Source of the DNA: Kitagawia praeruptora
Taxonomy: Eukaryota > Streptophyta > Magnoliopsida > Apiales > Apiaceae
Reading direction: 5' to 3'
DNA: 64,000 bases
Assembly (NCBI GenBank): GCA_037693485.1
Contig: CM075353.1
Location: 45,036,001-45,100,000, forward strand
Part shown: positions 1 through 9,486 of the stretch, piece after piece
Layout of the letters: the number at the start of each line of letters is the position of its first letter
How positions within the stretch are numbered: the first letter of the stretch is position 1
Program-made: the position numbers and the translations under genes
Notes under the pieces: generated by a model
What the model was told of the DNA's origin: nothing
Databases searched by the model: none
Seen by the model: only the letters and a program-made list of their open reading frames with translations

Positions 1-122
1 GAGTGGCTTGAACCCTGTACTCTTTAAATTGCTGTTATAGTAACAATATATGCTTATTCAAATGAATGTAATTATAGGTTGGAATCTTCTATGAAGAAGC
101 ATTGACTGCATTAAAAGTTGTA

Positions 123-239
123 CCTCTTAACCATAAGCTTCTTTGATTTGATGGTTTTCCCTTCAGTCTCAGCCTGAGCTTTTTTAAGCAGATGATCTTT
201 CTTTGCAGCCTTATCTTCAGGCCTATACTTGAGAACCAT
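123..239 (-). pseudogene. Fragment of ribosomal protein eL8 (RPL7a)
   Basis: The minus strand reads 39 codons without a stop, including KYRPEDKAAKK and LLKKAQAETEGK. This is the segment of plant 60S ribosomal protein eL8 (RPL7a) just before the conserved VVKYGLNHV region. The family binds rRNA in the large cytosolic subunit. Only this short piece is present: the RNA-binding core that should follow is missing, and KKLMVKR replaces the expected continuation. It is an isolated fragment, not a gene. It lies with pieces of unrelated genes in the next 2.6 kb, which suggests capture or transposition of fragments. The family match is from memory of the conserved segment. Confidence 0.7.
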
Positions 240-679
240 AGGCCTATATTTAATTATGTCCTTACCAGAGTAAAATTGCTTGAGATTCGGATACTCTGAG
301 GTTTGAAGAGGAAGATCTGATTGTCAAGGTTCGAGAGTGCTTACAGGCAAGTAGTTACGACTCTTATGATATTTGCAAATTAATGGTTAGTTGATATCAC
401 TTTAGATTTACAACTACTTTTTGTTGCAATTTTTATACATGATAATATAAAATTAATATCCAAAAACAAATCCATAGGACTTGGTGATCAGTCATATCCC
501 AGCATGATGTTTTATTAGCATCCAGCCAGATGCCATCTGAAAAAATTTATGTGGCCTTAATATATCACGTGATAATGCTGATATGTGTTATGTGGCTGAC
601 TTCAGATCTTTGTATCTGTATCTGTATATAGTTAGAAACTATTGATGAAAAGTGCAGAGCTTGTAGTTGGTAGTAACTA
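240..679. other. AT-rich stretch, no gene seen
   Basis: I see no open frame with recognisable content and no RNA gene. The sequence has intron-like or spacer-like composition. Confidence 0.5.
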
Positions 680-830
680 GTAAGTTAATGTTCATGACTC
701 TGTATCACATATGATATATGTAACTTAAAGGTGGAGCGGAAATAAATTGATTTTTTTTATTGAATGTTATGTGTATATATTTATTTGTAAATATATCATA
801 TGTGATACAGAGTCATGAACATTAACTTAC
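680..830. repeat. Perfect 40-bp inverted repeat with 71-bp loop
   Basis: Positions 680-719 (starting GTAAGTTAATGTTC) are the exact reverse complement of 791-830 (ending GAACATTAACTTAC). A T-rich 71-base spacer separates them. Neither arm extends further outward or inward. The 151-bp unit could be a foldback MITE or a hairpin-RNA source; no clear target-site duplication flanks it. Confidence 0.85.
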
Positions 831-898
831 GAGGAACTTAATTAAATTTTAAGTTAAATACTCCATAATATTTATGCTCGACTATTGTATCTGTGTAG

Positions 899-1035
899 AT
901 GCTGGAAATAAGTTGAATCTGTCTCCTGCCTTAGTTAAGATAAACTCTGTTGATGGGACAAAGAATGAGCTTTACCAAGTTGCTGCAGATGGAAATTCCA
1001 GCAGTGGGACCTTTTTCCCTCTAAGAAAAGAATAA
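899..1035 (+). pseudogene. Unrecognised coding-like terminal exon
   Basis: After an AG at 897-898 the plus strand reads about 45 codons to a TAA at 1033-1035, including LNLSPALVKINSVDG and NSSSGTFFPLRKE. The composition is protein-like against an AT-rich background, but I do not recognise the family. It may be a last exon, or an exon ending earlier at the AAG/GTCAG at about 1036. It sits among fragments of other host genes and is probably a captured or decayed piece. Confidence 0.3.
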
Positions 1036-1356
1036 GGTCAGTTTTTATGTATAGGATATACGGCCCTTGGCTGTTTGTCTGCGCTGTTAAGTGTAAAATA
1101 TTGTTTATACAATATCTTTGTGAAACTATTCAGGACCATTCTTTTGCTGAATTAATTCTACAGTTGTTATATTAAGTGTTAAACTACATATAATTGTATA
1201 GCATACTTAAAATTACTGATAGACAATTAAAACAATCAAAAAAAGGAATTTGTTATTTCATTGCCTTTATTTTAACGTAGATTCCCTCAGCACTAGGAAG
1301 CACTGATGAGGGGAAAAAGTAACTTCTCAGCTACATCAATGAAATATTATTTACAG

Positions 1357-1505
1357 GACTACATGCAACGGAGGATGTTGTCTACATGCTTCATGGACTG
1401 GGCATAAAAACTAATGTTAATATGGGAAAGCTCTTGTCTGCAGGGGAGTTCATAAGCAAGCATTTAGGCCGACCCTCATCAGGTTCAGAATTGCCATTGC
1501 TCTAA
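1357..1505 (+). pseudogene. Terminal exon of HMG-CoA lyase (fragment)
   Basis: After a splice-acceptor-like TTACAG the frame reads HATEDVVYMLHGLGIKTNVN, then LLSAGEFISKHLGRPSSGSE, and stops at TAA 1503-1505. This matches the C-terminus of plant hydroxymethylglutaryl-CoA lyase (conserved ATEDVVYML...GLG and FISKHLGRPSGSK). That mitochondrial enzyme cleaves HMG-CoA to acetoacetate and acetyl-CoA in leucine breakdown. The catalytic TIM-barrel exons are not found upstream in this window, so this is a lone last exon. A gene entering from the left is unlikely, because the minus-strand eL8 fragment and an unrelated exon intervene. Confidence 0.75.
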
Positions 1506-2611
1506 GCCGATTCATTTTTAAACGCTACGAAATTGTGCTGGAACAATATTTCTAGTATTAAATTTTGCATTCTTGTGCAATTGATGAAATATAAATACTT
1601 GAAATATAGGAGAGTACAAATATATATACCATCCCACTCTGTATAACAAGTTTTCGAGGTCTTAGATCTGATTTAATATCTAAATATATATTTTTAAGGT
1701 TGCAATGCATATTTCAGCCAGGTTTTCCAATTTAGTTAAATGTTTAGACTACAAACAGACATGCCTATACTAAGACTCTAAACCTTAACATCTTGTTACT
1801 AAAGCATGGTCTTAGTCTCATATATGGTGATTGCAGGTTTTAGAATATAAAGGTGTGCCCCAAACTCTCAATGCTAGAAGAAGTCTAGAGTTTGAATCTC
1901 ACACCCCTTACTCCCCCTATTCTTAAAATGGAATACATTTAAAATTATGTATCAAAAAAAGAACTACTATAGTCTCTACATTTCATACTTTGAACACTGG
2001 TTATTTGAGAAAGATGTGGTATGTAACACAGTTTGATGTGTGTTTAAAAAACAAACATCAACTATTGTCTAGTGCTCGCTTTGTGGTGTGTAGAAAGGAG
2101 AATATCAGAACGTGGTTTATGTTACTTTCTAGGTCTTATTTACTTAGATTTCAGGGGACAAGGATAAACATGATAACTTTGCAATAGTTTTTATTCACAT
2201 GCTTAGTGGGTTGCTCAAGTCCTCACCACAGAATGTTAATTTTATATTATAGATATGCAAGATATGTTTCGGTGCCTGAATATTGATATGATAAAGTGGA
2301 TGGTCATAAAATTCAAATATGCCAGCACAGGGTACTTTGGCAACTGTTATAGATGTGGGTTCTATTGTATGCGTCCGAAATTGATAACATCCGGGTCCAG
2401 AATGTAAAAATGATGATAAAAAATTGTGCATAAGAACTTTAATTTATAAATGCATCTATAAATATGCCGTTGATTGAACATCTGTTTACTTTAAAAATGT
2501 GTGGTCATATTGGTACTCCAGTAAATATTTATCTCATTCCGTTTGCTCTACCGGGGAAAGAGGACTGTTTATATCTCTGATGGCCTACTTCTGACCTACT
2601 TCTGCCAACAG
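1506..2611. other. AT-rich stretch, no gene seen
   Basis: Only short chance ORFs occur (for example 1990-2187 plus and 2195-2431 minus). They have no recognisable motifs. Confidence 0.5.
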
Positions 2612-2710
2612 GTATCGGGAGGAACTTCTCTGCAACATCTCAACATTGGGGGTACATTCATAACAGATGAATCTTTGTTTGCCATTGCAAACAGCTATCC
2701 GCATTTGAAG
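2612..2710 (+). pseudogene. Single leucine-rich-repeat exon (RNI/F-box-LRR type)
   Basis: A 99-nt exon-like block is bounded by CCAACAG upstream and AAG/GTAAGC downstream, so both splice signals look good. It reads 33 residues including TSLQHLNIGGTFITDESLFA and NSYPHLK. The pattern L..LNI....ITDE.L..IA...P.L is that of ribonuclease-inhibitor-like leucine-rich repeats found in plant F-box/LRR and related BTB proteins, which pick substrates for ubiquitin ligases. No neighbouring repeat exons could be read, so this is probably an isolated fragment. Confidence 0.5.
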
Positions 2711-3456
2711 GTAAGCATCTGCAGGAATACAGATGGCATATTTTAATGTTTCAGTTTATTTTAACAGCATATAGTTATGCGAATCTGTTTTCATCAGCAT
2801 AGTGCTTCAAACAGGCAACCGATAATATTTTTATCTTGCAGTATTATCACGAATTTTCAATTTTCTGTCCTCTACTTTGGCTGTGTTTTTAAAATAATCA
2901 GTAAGAATCAAATTTTATTTTGGGATTTTTCTTTGACCAGTCTATAAATCTATGGTGATGCCGTCACGTGACTTAGCACGGACTACTGGTTCTTGTAAAT
3001 AAATGTTGCAAACTCGATTCTATCAATGTCTGGGGTATGAGGATTCCCATGGAGTGCTTCATTTGTTTGGTCAACATTAGCCCAGCTCTTCATCTACAAC
3101 CCGAGGGCCTGTTACCGCATGCAGAAAGGGCTTCTTTGTTGCCTGTATTTTGAGAAATCGGGAGTGGGTTGCTCAAGAACAAGAATTTGTCAACTTAGAA
3201 GTTAGTGCGGGTAGAGTGTAAGATGCATCTCAAAATAATCAGTCATACCTGTATTTATCAATAATCAATCCATCTTTGTATTGTTACTCAAAATTCTTCT
3301 GTATTGATTGTTTCTGTGAATGTTATATATTACATTCAACACTTTGCTTCTGTGAATGTTATATATTGATTCTTCTGTATTGAATGTTATATATTGATTG
3401 TTTCTGTGAATGTTTATTAGAATTGCAATTTCAATTTTTTTTAAAAAAATTGACTT
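2711..3456. other. No gene recognised; possible decayed exon near 3030-3210
   Basis: A less AT-rich patch at about 3030-3210 could be old coding sequence, but no frame is convincing. At 3290-3420 there are short imperfect repeats of TGAATGTTATATATTGATT and TTGTTTCTGTGAATG. Confidence 0.35.
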
Positions 3457-3836
3457 TTAGCGTCGGTTGTTGCAATGACCGACGCCTTTAACATGACTTT
3501 TAGCGTCGGTTGTTTCAGTGACCGACGCCTTTGACATGACTTTTAGCGTCGGTTGTTTCAGTGACCGACGCCTTTGACATGACTTTTAGCGTCGGTTCTT
3601 TCAATGACCGACGCCTATAACAGATTTTTAGCGTCGGTTGTTTAAATGGCCGACGCTTATAACAGACTTTTAGCGTCGGTTATTTAACTAACCTACGCCT
3701 ATAATTGACTTTCAGCGTCGCCATTTTGACCGACGCTATAGGCCTATACCTATAGCGTCGCCTTCATATACTACGCCCAATAACCGATGCCTAAAGCCTA
3801 TTTTGACCGACGCTAAAAGCCTATTCTGTACTAGTG
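3457..3836. mobile_element. Right end of a CACTA-type transposon with hairpin subterminal repeats
   Basis: From about 3457 a unit of about 43 bp, GACTTTTAGCGTCGGT...ACCGACGCC, repeats six to seven times and decays to the right. Each unit can fold because GCGTCGGT pairs with ACCGACGC. The array ends CCTATTCTGTACTAGTG; its reverse complement starts CACTAGTACAG, the form of a CACTA (En/Spm) terminal repeat, and such elements carry clustered subterminal transposase-binding repeats. The matching left terminus is not in the window, so gene fragments at 123-2710 may lie inside this element. This is inference from one end only. Confidence 0.55.
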
Positions 3837-3900
3837 TTGTGTTTTCTCTGTCATGATTGTATAGCTTTTTGGATCTTAACTGTTGTATAATAACAGAGTG

Positions 3901-4189
3901 GCTCTGATGCCAATTGTTAGGTCCGGAATAATGTAGAAGGGGGGTTGAATACGTTATTTAGCAATATTTCGATTTTTGATGTGAATATGAAATCAAAAAT
4001 ACTGAATCGAAATAACACAATTGTTTGGGAAATATCTTTGAATAGATAAAACCCGGAGGTTTGCTACACAATCTAATCTTATGGATCAGCTACAAAATCA
4101 AACACTCCTAGGATAGTTTAGGCACGAAGACCTTCTACCCGACACTTCCTGAAAGCGGGCTAAGCCGGCTTACCTACTAGATGGACTGT
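3901..4189 (-). mobile_element. Copia-type primer site and truncated LTR
   Basis: GCTCTGATGCCA at 3901-3912 is the reverse complement of the copia primer site TGGCATCAGAGC (initiator-Met tRNA). The adjoining LTR would end at 3915 (TGTTAGGTCC read on plus). The LTR runs right until G1 begins at 4190. Nothing recognisable from a copia interior lies to the left, so only a stump of the 5' end remains. Confidence 0.6.
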
Positions 4190-4707
4190 TGATATGGGTT
4201 AAAAGTAAGCCCTAAAGACACATTTAATGTGGCATTAATTAGACCTTGTATGGTCCAAACATGGGGCCCACCAGATGGCCCAAAAACCCTATTTAAATAT
4301 TAATTTCGTAATTAATATTAAGGACTAATTAACAGTTGGGAAATATAAGTCAAATAAGGACATTATCTCTATAAAGAGTAGCCTCCAAGGCACATAGTCA
4401 TACAAGGAAACAGACTCCTACAAGGCAGGAGTCTGGAACCATCCTCAAGGCTGACTTACCCACCAAGTCACCTAATTCTACCATATTTCTGAGGCTTCTC
4501 AGCCTATATAAATGGTCTGACCCCTCGTTCTCAGAACTACATTTTTGGCTTGATCTTTGATATACATCAAAGTACGTAGGCATCTTGTGAAGGCAGATTC
4601 AGCCACGAGCACGAGAGCAGCCATTAAAGCACGAAGCTCACGCACCCTAATATTAAATATAGCAAGCCCTAGCCGCAATCTAATAACCTAGTTTTTATTC
4701 CACAACA
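4190..4707 (+). repeat. G1 5' LTR
   Basis: Starts TGATATGGGTTAAAAG and ends TTCCACAACA. It matches 38111-38628 along its full 518 bp with roughly ten substitutions. The 5' flank is the copia LTR stump. Confidence 0.93.
4504..4512 (+). promoter_or_regulatory. TATA box in G1 5' LTR
   Basis: CTATATAAA in a GC-richer context about 200 bp before the LTR end, the usual place for an LTR promoter. The copy in the shared LTR (38425-38433) is also CTATATAAA. Confidence 0.6.
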
Positions 4708-4709
4708 TT

Positions 4710-4727
4710 TGGCACCGTCTGTGGGAA
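4710..4727 (+). other. G1 primer-binding site
   Basis: TGGCACCGTCTGTGGGAA lies two bases after the LTR. It is the gypsy-type primer site of this family; G2 has TGGTGCCGTCTGTGGGAA and G3 has TGGCGCCATCAGTGGGAA. I did not assign the tRNA. Confidence 0.8.
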
Positions 4728-4918
4728 AGAGACATCAACCATGGTTCAAACACGAAGAACAGCACCAATCACTACAGAGCCAATCACTACTGAGGCTCTG
4801 CCCTTAAGCTCTGCTCCTCCTACCACAGAGCAAGTACCCCCAACGACAGGGGCGATCACTCAAATTCAGGCTTCTCAACCCCCAGGGACAAGTCCCCACA
4901 CTGAGAGAACGTTACCTA

Positions 4919-4940
4919 CACTACGCCATAGATGGCCTAT
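4919..4940 (+). repeat. CACTA left terminal inverted repeat
   Basis: 22 bp, exact reverse complement of 9465-9486. Preceded by target duplication CTA. Confidence 0.95.
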
Positions 4941-5100
4941 CACAACCTTTTGGCATGGGTGTTACCACTACGGGTGTTACCATAGCTATGAAAATTTTGA
5001 CCTATCGCAACCTTTTGATTGTGGTGTTACCATAGGCACAAAAGTATGTTACTTTAGTTATAAAGGTGTTAACAATGGGTAACACCATGAGGTGTGTTAC

Positions 5101-5600
5101 CATAGAGTATTCATTAACAAAATTTTTATTTTATTTAAAATTAATGATTTAATAATTATTTGACTTTAAAAATAATTAATTTTAACAAAATCATTAAAAT
5201 AATCCTTTTAAAACGTAATATTCCATCAAATAATTAAATTATTGATTTTTCATAAATATTAAATTTTGTTTATAAATTTCACATAAAAAGGTTTTTAAAT
5301 AAAGTAATACCCAAATTATTATCAATAAACCGATTATTAATATTTTTTAAAAACTAAATTTTTTTCAACAAATTCAAAATAAATAGGTTTTAAAATAAAG
5401 TAATATATGAAAAATAATAAATTTGGATTAAAAGCATTAAAAAAAATTATTATAGAAAATTACGGCTTGGAATAATTATGGATTATTATAATTTAACTAA
5501 AATAATCATTTTTTTGTTATAATTAATATCAACAAATTAATATAAATTTTTAATATTTTTTAAATAAAAATTTGAAATAAAAAAGAGTGTCACGTGTAGT
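5101..5600. other. Very AT-rich CACTA interior
   Basis: Long A/T runs with no coding content, between the left subterminal repeats and the promoter-like region. Confidence 0.5.
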
Positions 5601-6516
5601 TGTGAATTACTGAAGCGCAAATGAAATAAGCGAAGCGGGCAAATGAAATATCAAATAAGTGAGGGCGGTAAAACAAATTGGGGCTGAACAAATTGGGGCT
5701 TCATTCTCTCTCTCTCTCATTCACTCACCGTCTCTCTCGTTGGGTTTCTCTCTCGTTCGGTTTCTCCCCTCAGTCTCTTATCTTGAAGGTCCATTAGGGT
5801 TTAATTCACCGGTTTTAAGGATTCAATTATGTCCACCGGGTTCAATCTTTATTTGCAAATAAGCTGTAATCTCTCTCTTTCTCTCTCTCTCTCTCTCTAT
5901 ATACATATATGCCCCTCCTTTTCACGCAGCGATACACACACAAGCGAATCTGAGGATTGATTAGGTAATTATTCATTATAATCTGCCTGTAGTGTATGAA
6001 ATTGCTCAATTTCTGAGGTACACTTTCGATTCGATTTCGATATGTATATTATGTGATATTAATGTATTTATTGATTTTTAGGGTTTAGATTTGTGTTTTT
6101 TAGTTGAATTTATGTTAAATGGAAATTGTAGATCCTAATTGAGTTTTGTGTGTGTAATTACTGTGTGAATGGATTGTAAGTATGTCGTCTGGATCAACAT
6201 TTTTTAATTTAGTCTCTATTCCACCCTTTGCTTGCGAAAGCAAAGCACAATATCTTTTGACAGAGAACGTTTAGATTCTGGGCCATTTTAGCCAGCCCTA
6301 GGTTGATTCAATTTGGTACTCAGATGCTTACTCTATTACTGTGATATAGTTCTCTCTCAAATGGAAATCCCACAGGTTTATGCCGTGCATCTCAGTTAAG
6401 AGTCGCAGATTTTTCATACAACTTCTTTGTTGGAAGTGTGCCCAAGTGCTTGGAGTATCTCCATTATTCTGAGATATAATTCTTCTACCTGTTACTCAAT
6501 CCAGTTCTGTTCGCAG
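5601..6516 (+). promoter_or_regulatory. Promoter and 5' leader-like region with CT repeats
   Basis: A sharp change from AT-rich DNA to pyrimidine-rich DNA, with (CT)n tracts at about 5703-5760 and 5872-5900, and then a possible 5' leader with a first intron. This looks like the 5' region of a plant gene carried in the CACTA element upstream of the exon series at 6517-8861. I could not place a start codon with confidence. Confidence 0.35.
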
Positions 6517-8861
6517 TTCAAGCTTTCAAGGTAACTGCCATCTGGACAGAGATCCGAAACAGCGCGATGCTCCATTATGCGGTATGTTTCCTTTTTATGT
6601 GTATAGTATTTCCCTTAACATATGATAGCGCTGTGACATACTATACACTTAGAAAAGTATTCGGGAGGGACGTGGCTGCTACTGACGATAATGCTATTGC
6701 TTAAGCTATTTTCTCAATCCAAGTGAACATGCATAATCTTAACATTTTGATAATTAAGTGTTTGTTGGTTTCATAAACTCATGCGTCAGACATGTTAGTG
6801 TTGCAAATTTGATTTGGGTATTAATTATTTTAATTTATATTCGTGGGTTAAATCACTTAGTTTCCTTAGATGTGTGATTCAGAGCTGGTAAGTACCCATT
6901 GAGCCAAAATTCTGGAACGAAAACTAATAGAGCAAAAGCCTTATATTTCCTTCTCTTTCTTATTTTTGATTTTTATATTAATGGATGGATATTGTATCGC
7001 AAATGATAATTTAATTTTAATACCAAATATTTGCTTTTGATATTTTTAGATTAAGGCCTCCAACTCTGCTCTTATTAGTGCCTTCATGACTGAACTTGAG
7101 CCCGGAATACCTGTCACCCAGGTAATTACAGCCATGTTTCTTTTCCTTTTTTTTTTGATGCTGGTCCTAATAAACAATTCTAATAGCCAAATTTCTGTTT
7201 ATGCTGGTGTGACTATGACAGGCCACAATTCTCGACCAGTCCATTTATGGAGAGAAATGTGGAATTTTTAATTGAATGCATGGATGTTTTGTCAATGGAA
7301 CAGCAGAAGGTGATTCTTATTATTCCATCTGGTGTCTTTTTTTAGAATCACAATTCAGCTGACAAGTAGCCTTTTGTTTAAAGTTCCGCTACTGTTATAG
7401 AAAACTATCATGTCAGCAAGCACATCAGCAACCATGGCTGCAGAAGAGAAGGTAATTCTTGTCGTACATCTTGCTAATATGTTATGGGAACTGGTATAGG
7501 TTGGAGGGATATTTGGAGGGAGTCACAGTTAGGTCTTTCTCCATACAATTGCCGCTCTCATGTCGGATCTCTAAAGCATCTAATGATAAGAACCGGCAGG
7601 TAGGCAGGTTTTATATGTTTATTTTTAACATGTATAGCTTCCTTATTGATGTATTAGTTATTGCACTCTTACACTATTCATCAAATTCATAAATCTGATT
7701 TCCATGTATGCATCATTTCTCCCTTTTTTGATTTAGAGATGTTGAGACCAGTCTTCCAGAGCTTATGGTTAATTTTGTCACTGCATCTTATGAGCCTGAT
7801 CTGCTGAAACCCCTTGTTGAGAAAATTGAAGTTATTCCCGAAGTGGTAAGCACTTTATATGCTTCTTTCGTATTAGTTAGTTACTGCAGTCCATAGTTCA
7901 ACTAACTAACTCAGTTTGATAAATCCATAGAGCATCCTTTATAGGAAAAACGCTAGTCGTGGTCATCTTTTGAACCTTTGTTATTACCTTCCAATATCAG
8001 CTAACTCAGTTGGATTAGATGTTTAAAGTTGATATTTGTAAGTGTTCACAAGAATTTTTTCTGATATTTGTAAGTGATGGACTTATTGGACAGGTTTTTT
8101 TATTTACTTTCTGATATTCTGTTATGTGCTCTTATTGGAGATGTGTATTGCACTAATTCTAAATAGGTGATTATAGAACAAAAACTAGAAATTAACCACC
8201 AAGGAAGCAGTAAGCTATTGAACGAAGGCCACACTTGCCCTTTCTGTTGCATAGAGGCAGTCTAGACTTTGTCCTGTTCTTTTATTAATGAGCTTCTAAT
8301 CCTAATTTACCAGAATCAATTAGTGGATGGATTGTGATTCTTAACAAGATTAATATGTTGTTTTCATGCAGCAGATTGAAGGGTTTAAAATGAACTTGAT
8401 TTACTAGTGCTAGCTTGACAACTTTCAGATAAGTCATTTTTCTTCTCTGTTTATTTGTTTTATGTTCTCAATATTTTTGCATACTGTGTTACATATAGCG
8501 ATAACATTTTTGTTGCTTCTTCTTTAACTGATAGACATAGAGTAGTATCATGACAAGTAATAAAATACTATATATTACTTCCTTTGTAATTTTATCAGTT
8601 GTCAAATTTTTTGTCAAATGTAGTCATCACTTGTCATAGCTAAGCGTATGCACATTGCTCACGTCATACATTTCAGAATTTAGTTAAGCTTCTTGTAACA
8701 TTGGACACTATGTGCAGGTGTTATTGGAAGGACATGGAGGAGCATACACATCCACACTAAAGCAAAATCAGGCCAAGGCAATCGTTTTGCATATGCTTGT
8801 CAACGAAAGAGTGATGGCTACACTGGGCCTAACTCCTAAACTTCAACTTCTTTGGACCTAG
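6517..8861 (+). pseudogene. Seven exon-like blocks of an unrecognised gene inside the CACTA element
   Basis: Blocks with AG before and GT after: 6517-6581, 7050-7121, 7222-7309, 7401-7451, 7500-7599, about 7739-7845, and a last block 8718-8861 ending in TAG. Peptides include KVTAIWTEIRNSAMLHYA, ALISAFMTELEPGIPVTQ, NVEFLIECMDVLSMEQQK, WRDIWRESQLGLSPYNCRSH, LLKPLVEKIEVIPEV and VLLEGHGGAYTSTLKQ. I do not recognise the family. Frames join cleanly between blocks 1-2, 3-4 and 6-7, but the 2-3 junction is off by one base, so the copy may be decayed or use another splice site. It may be a captured host gene or the element's own TnpA-like gene, which in En/Spm is also multi-exon. Confidence 0.4.
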
Positions 8862-9239
8862 TATAGGTTTTTCTAGTACTTGTACGTTATAATTTATGTT
8901 CTTCAGTGTTGGTGGATTTGATTTGTTGATGTGGTTGTAATTTATGTTTTTTATGAATTAAATTAGGACTTGAATTGTTGTTGGTTTGTTTGATGAAAAA
9001 TTCAATATTCAAGAAATACATTTTTTTTGTGTGTTGTAATAGGCTATCATTTTTTATCATTGTATGTGTTGCATTAGGTAATATTAGGTGTTAAATAGGC
9101 CTTGCACATTGAGAAGGTGGGCCCCACAAGTAGGCCCAAAAAGTGGGACCTAAATCTGGGCCCCATATGTGGGACTCACTCTCACATGTGGGCCCCACAT
9201 GTGTGGGCCCTATAGTTTCCCCTGTGCAAATTTGTATCA
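8862..9239. other. CACTA interior, 3' region of the gene-like blocks
   Basis: AT-rich 3'-UTR-like sequence, then a patch of GTGGGCCC-type short repeats at about 9110-9220 before the right subterminal repeats. Confidence 0.4.
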
Positions 9240-9464
9240 TCTATTGTAACACACAAACTATGTTACTATAGAGTGTTTAAGATGTTGCTATAGAGGTTTT
9301 TGGTAACCACATTTGCTATGTTACCTTAGGTTGTGTTTTGATGTTACCATAGATACCTGTAGTTACTGCTGAGAACCTAACACAGCTAAAGTGTTACCAT
9401 AGCCCTATTTTGGCCTATGGTAACTTCAAACAGGGGTCTATGGTAACACAGTTTGGGGGTTGCT

Positions 9465-9486
9465 ATAGGCCATCTATGGCGTAGTG
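9465..9486 (-). repeat. CACTA right terminal inverted repeat
   Basis: 22 bp, exact reverse complement of 4919-4940. Followed by target duplication CTA. Confidence 0.95.

Larger units (their letters stand above)
4919..9486. mobile_element. Complete CACTA transposon inserted in G1 gag
   Basis: The 22-bp perfect terminal inverted repeats start CACTACGCCATAG and end CTATGGCGTAGTG. They are flanked by a 3-bp duplication, CTA, at 4916-4918 and 9487-9489. This is the diagnostic TSD length of En/Spm (CACTA) elements, and removing the insert restores the gag frame seen in G3. Both ends carry clustered variants of TGTTACCATAG (about 4960-5100 and 9240-9460), the expected subterminal transposase-binding repeats. 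The 4568-bp body has no recognisable transposase, so it is non-autonomous. It holds a seven-exon gene-like region. Insertion postdates G1. Confidence 0.93.

Noticed and set aside
1357..1505. Functional HMG-CoA lyase gene
   Set aside because: Only the last exon is present; no catalytic exons lie upstream.
5659..5862. 67-codon ORF at the start of the CACTA gene-like region
   Set aside because: It covers the CT-repeat leader; low complexity and no link in frame to the following exon blocks.
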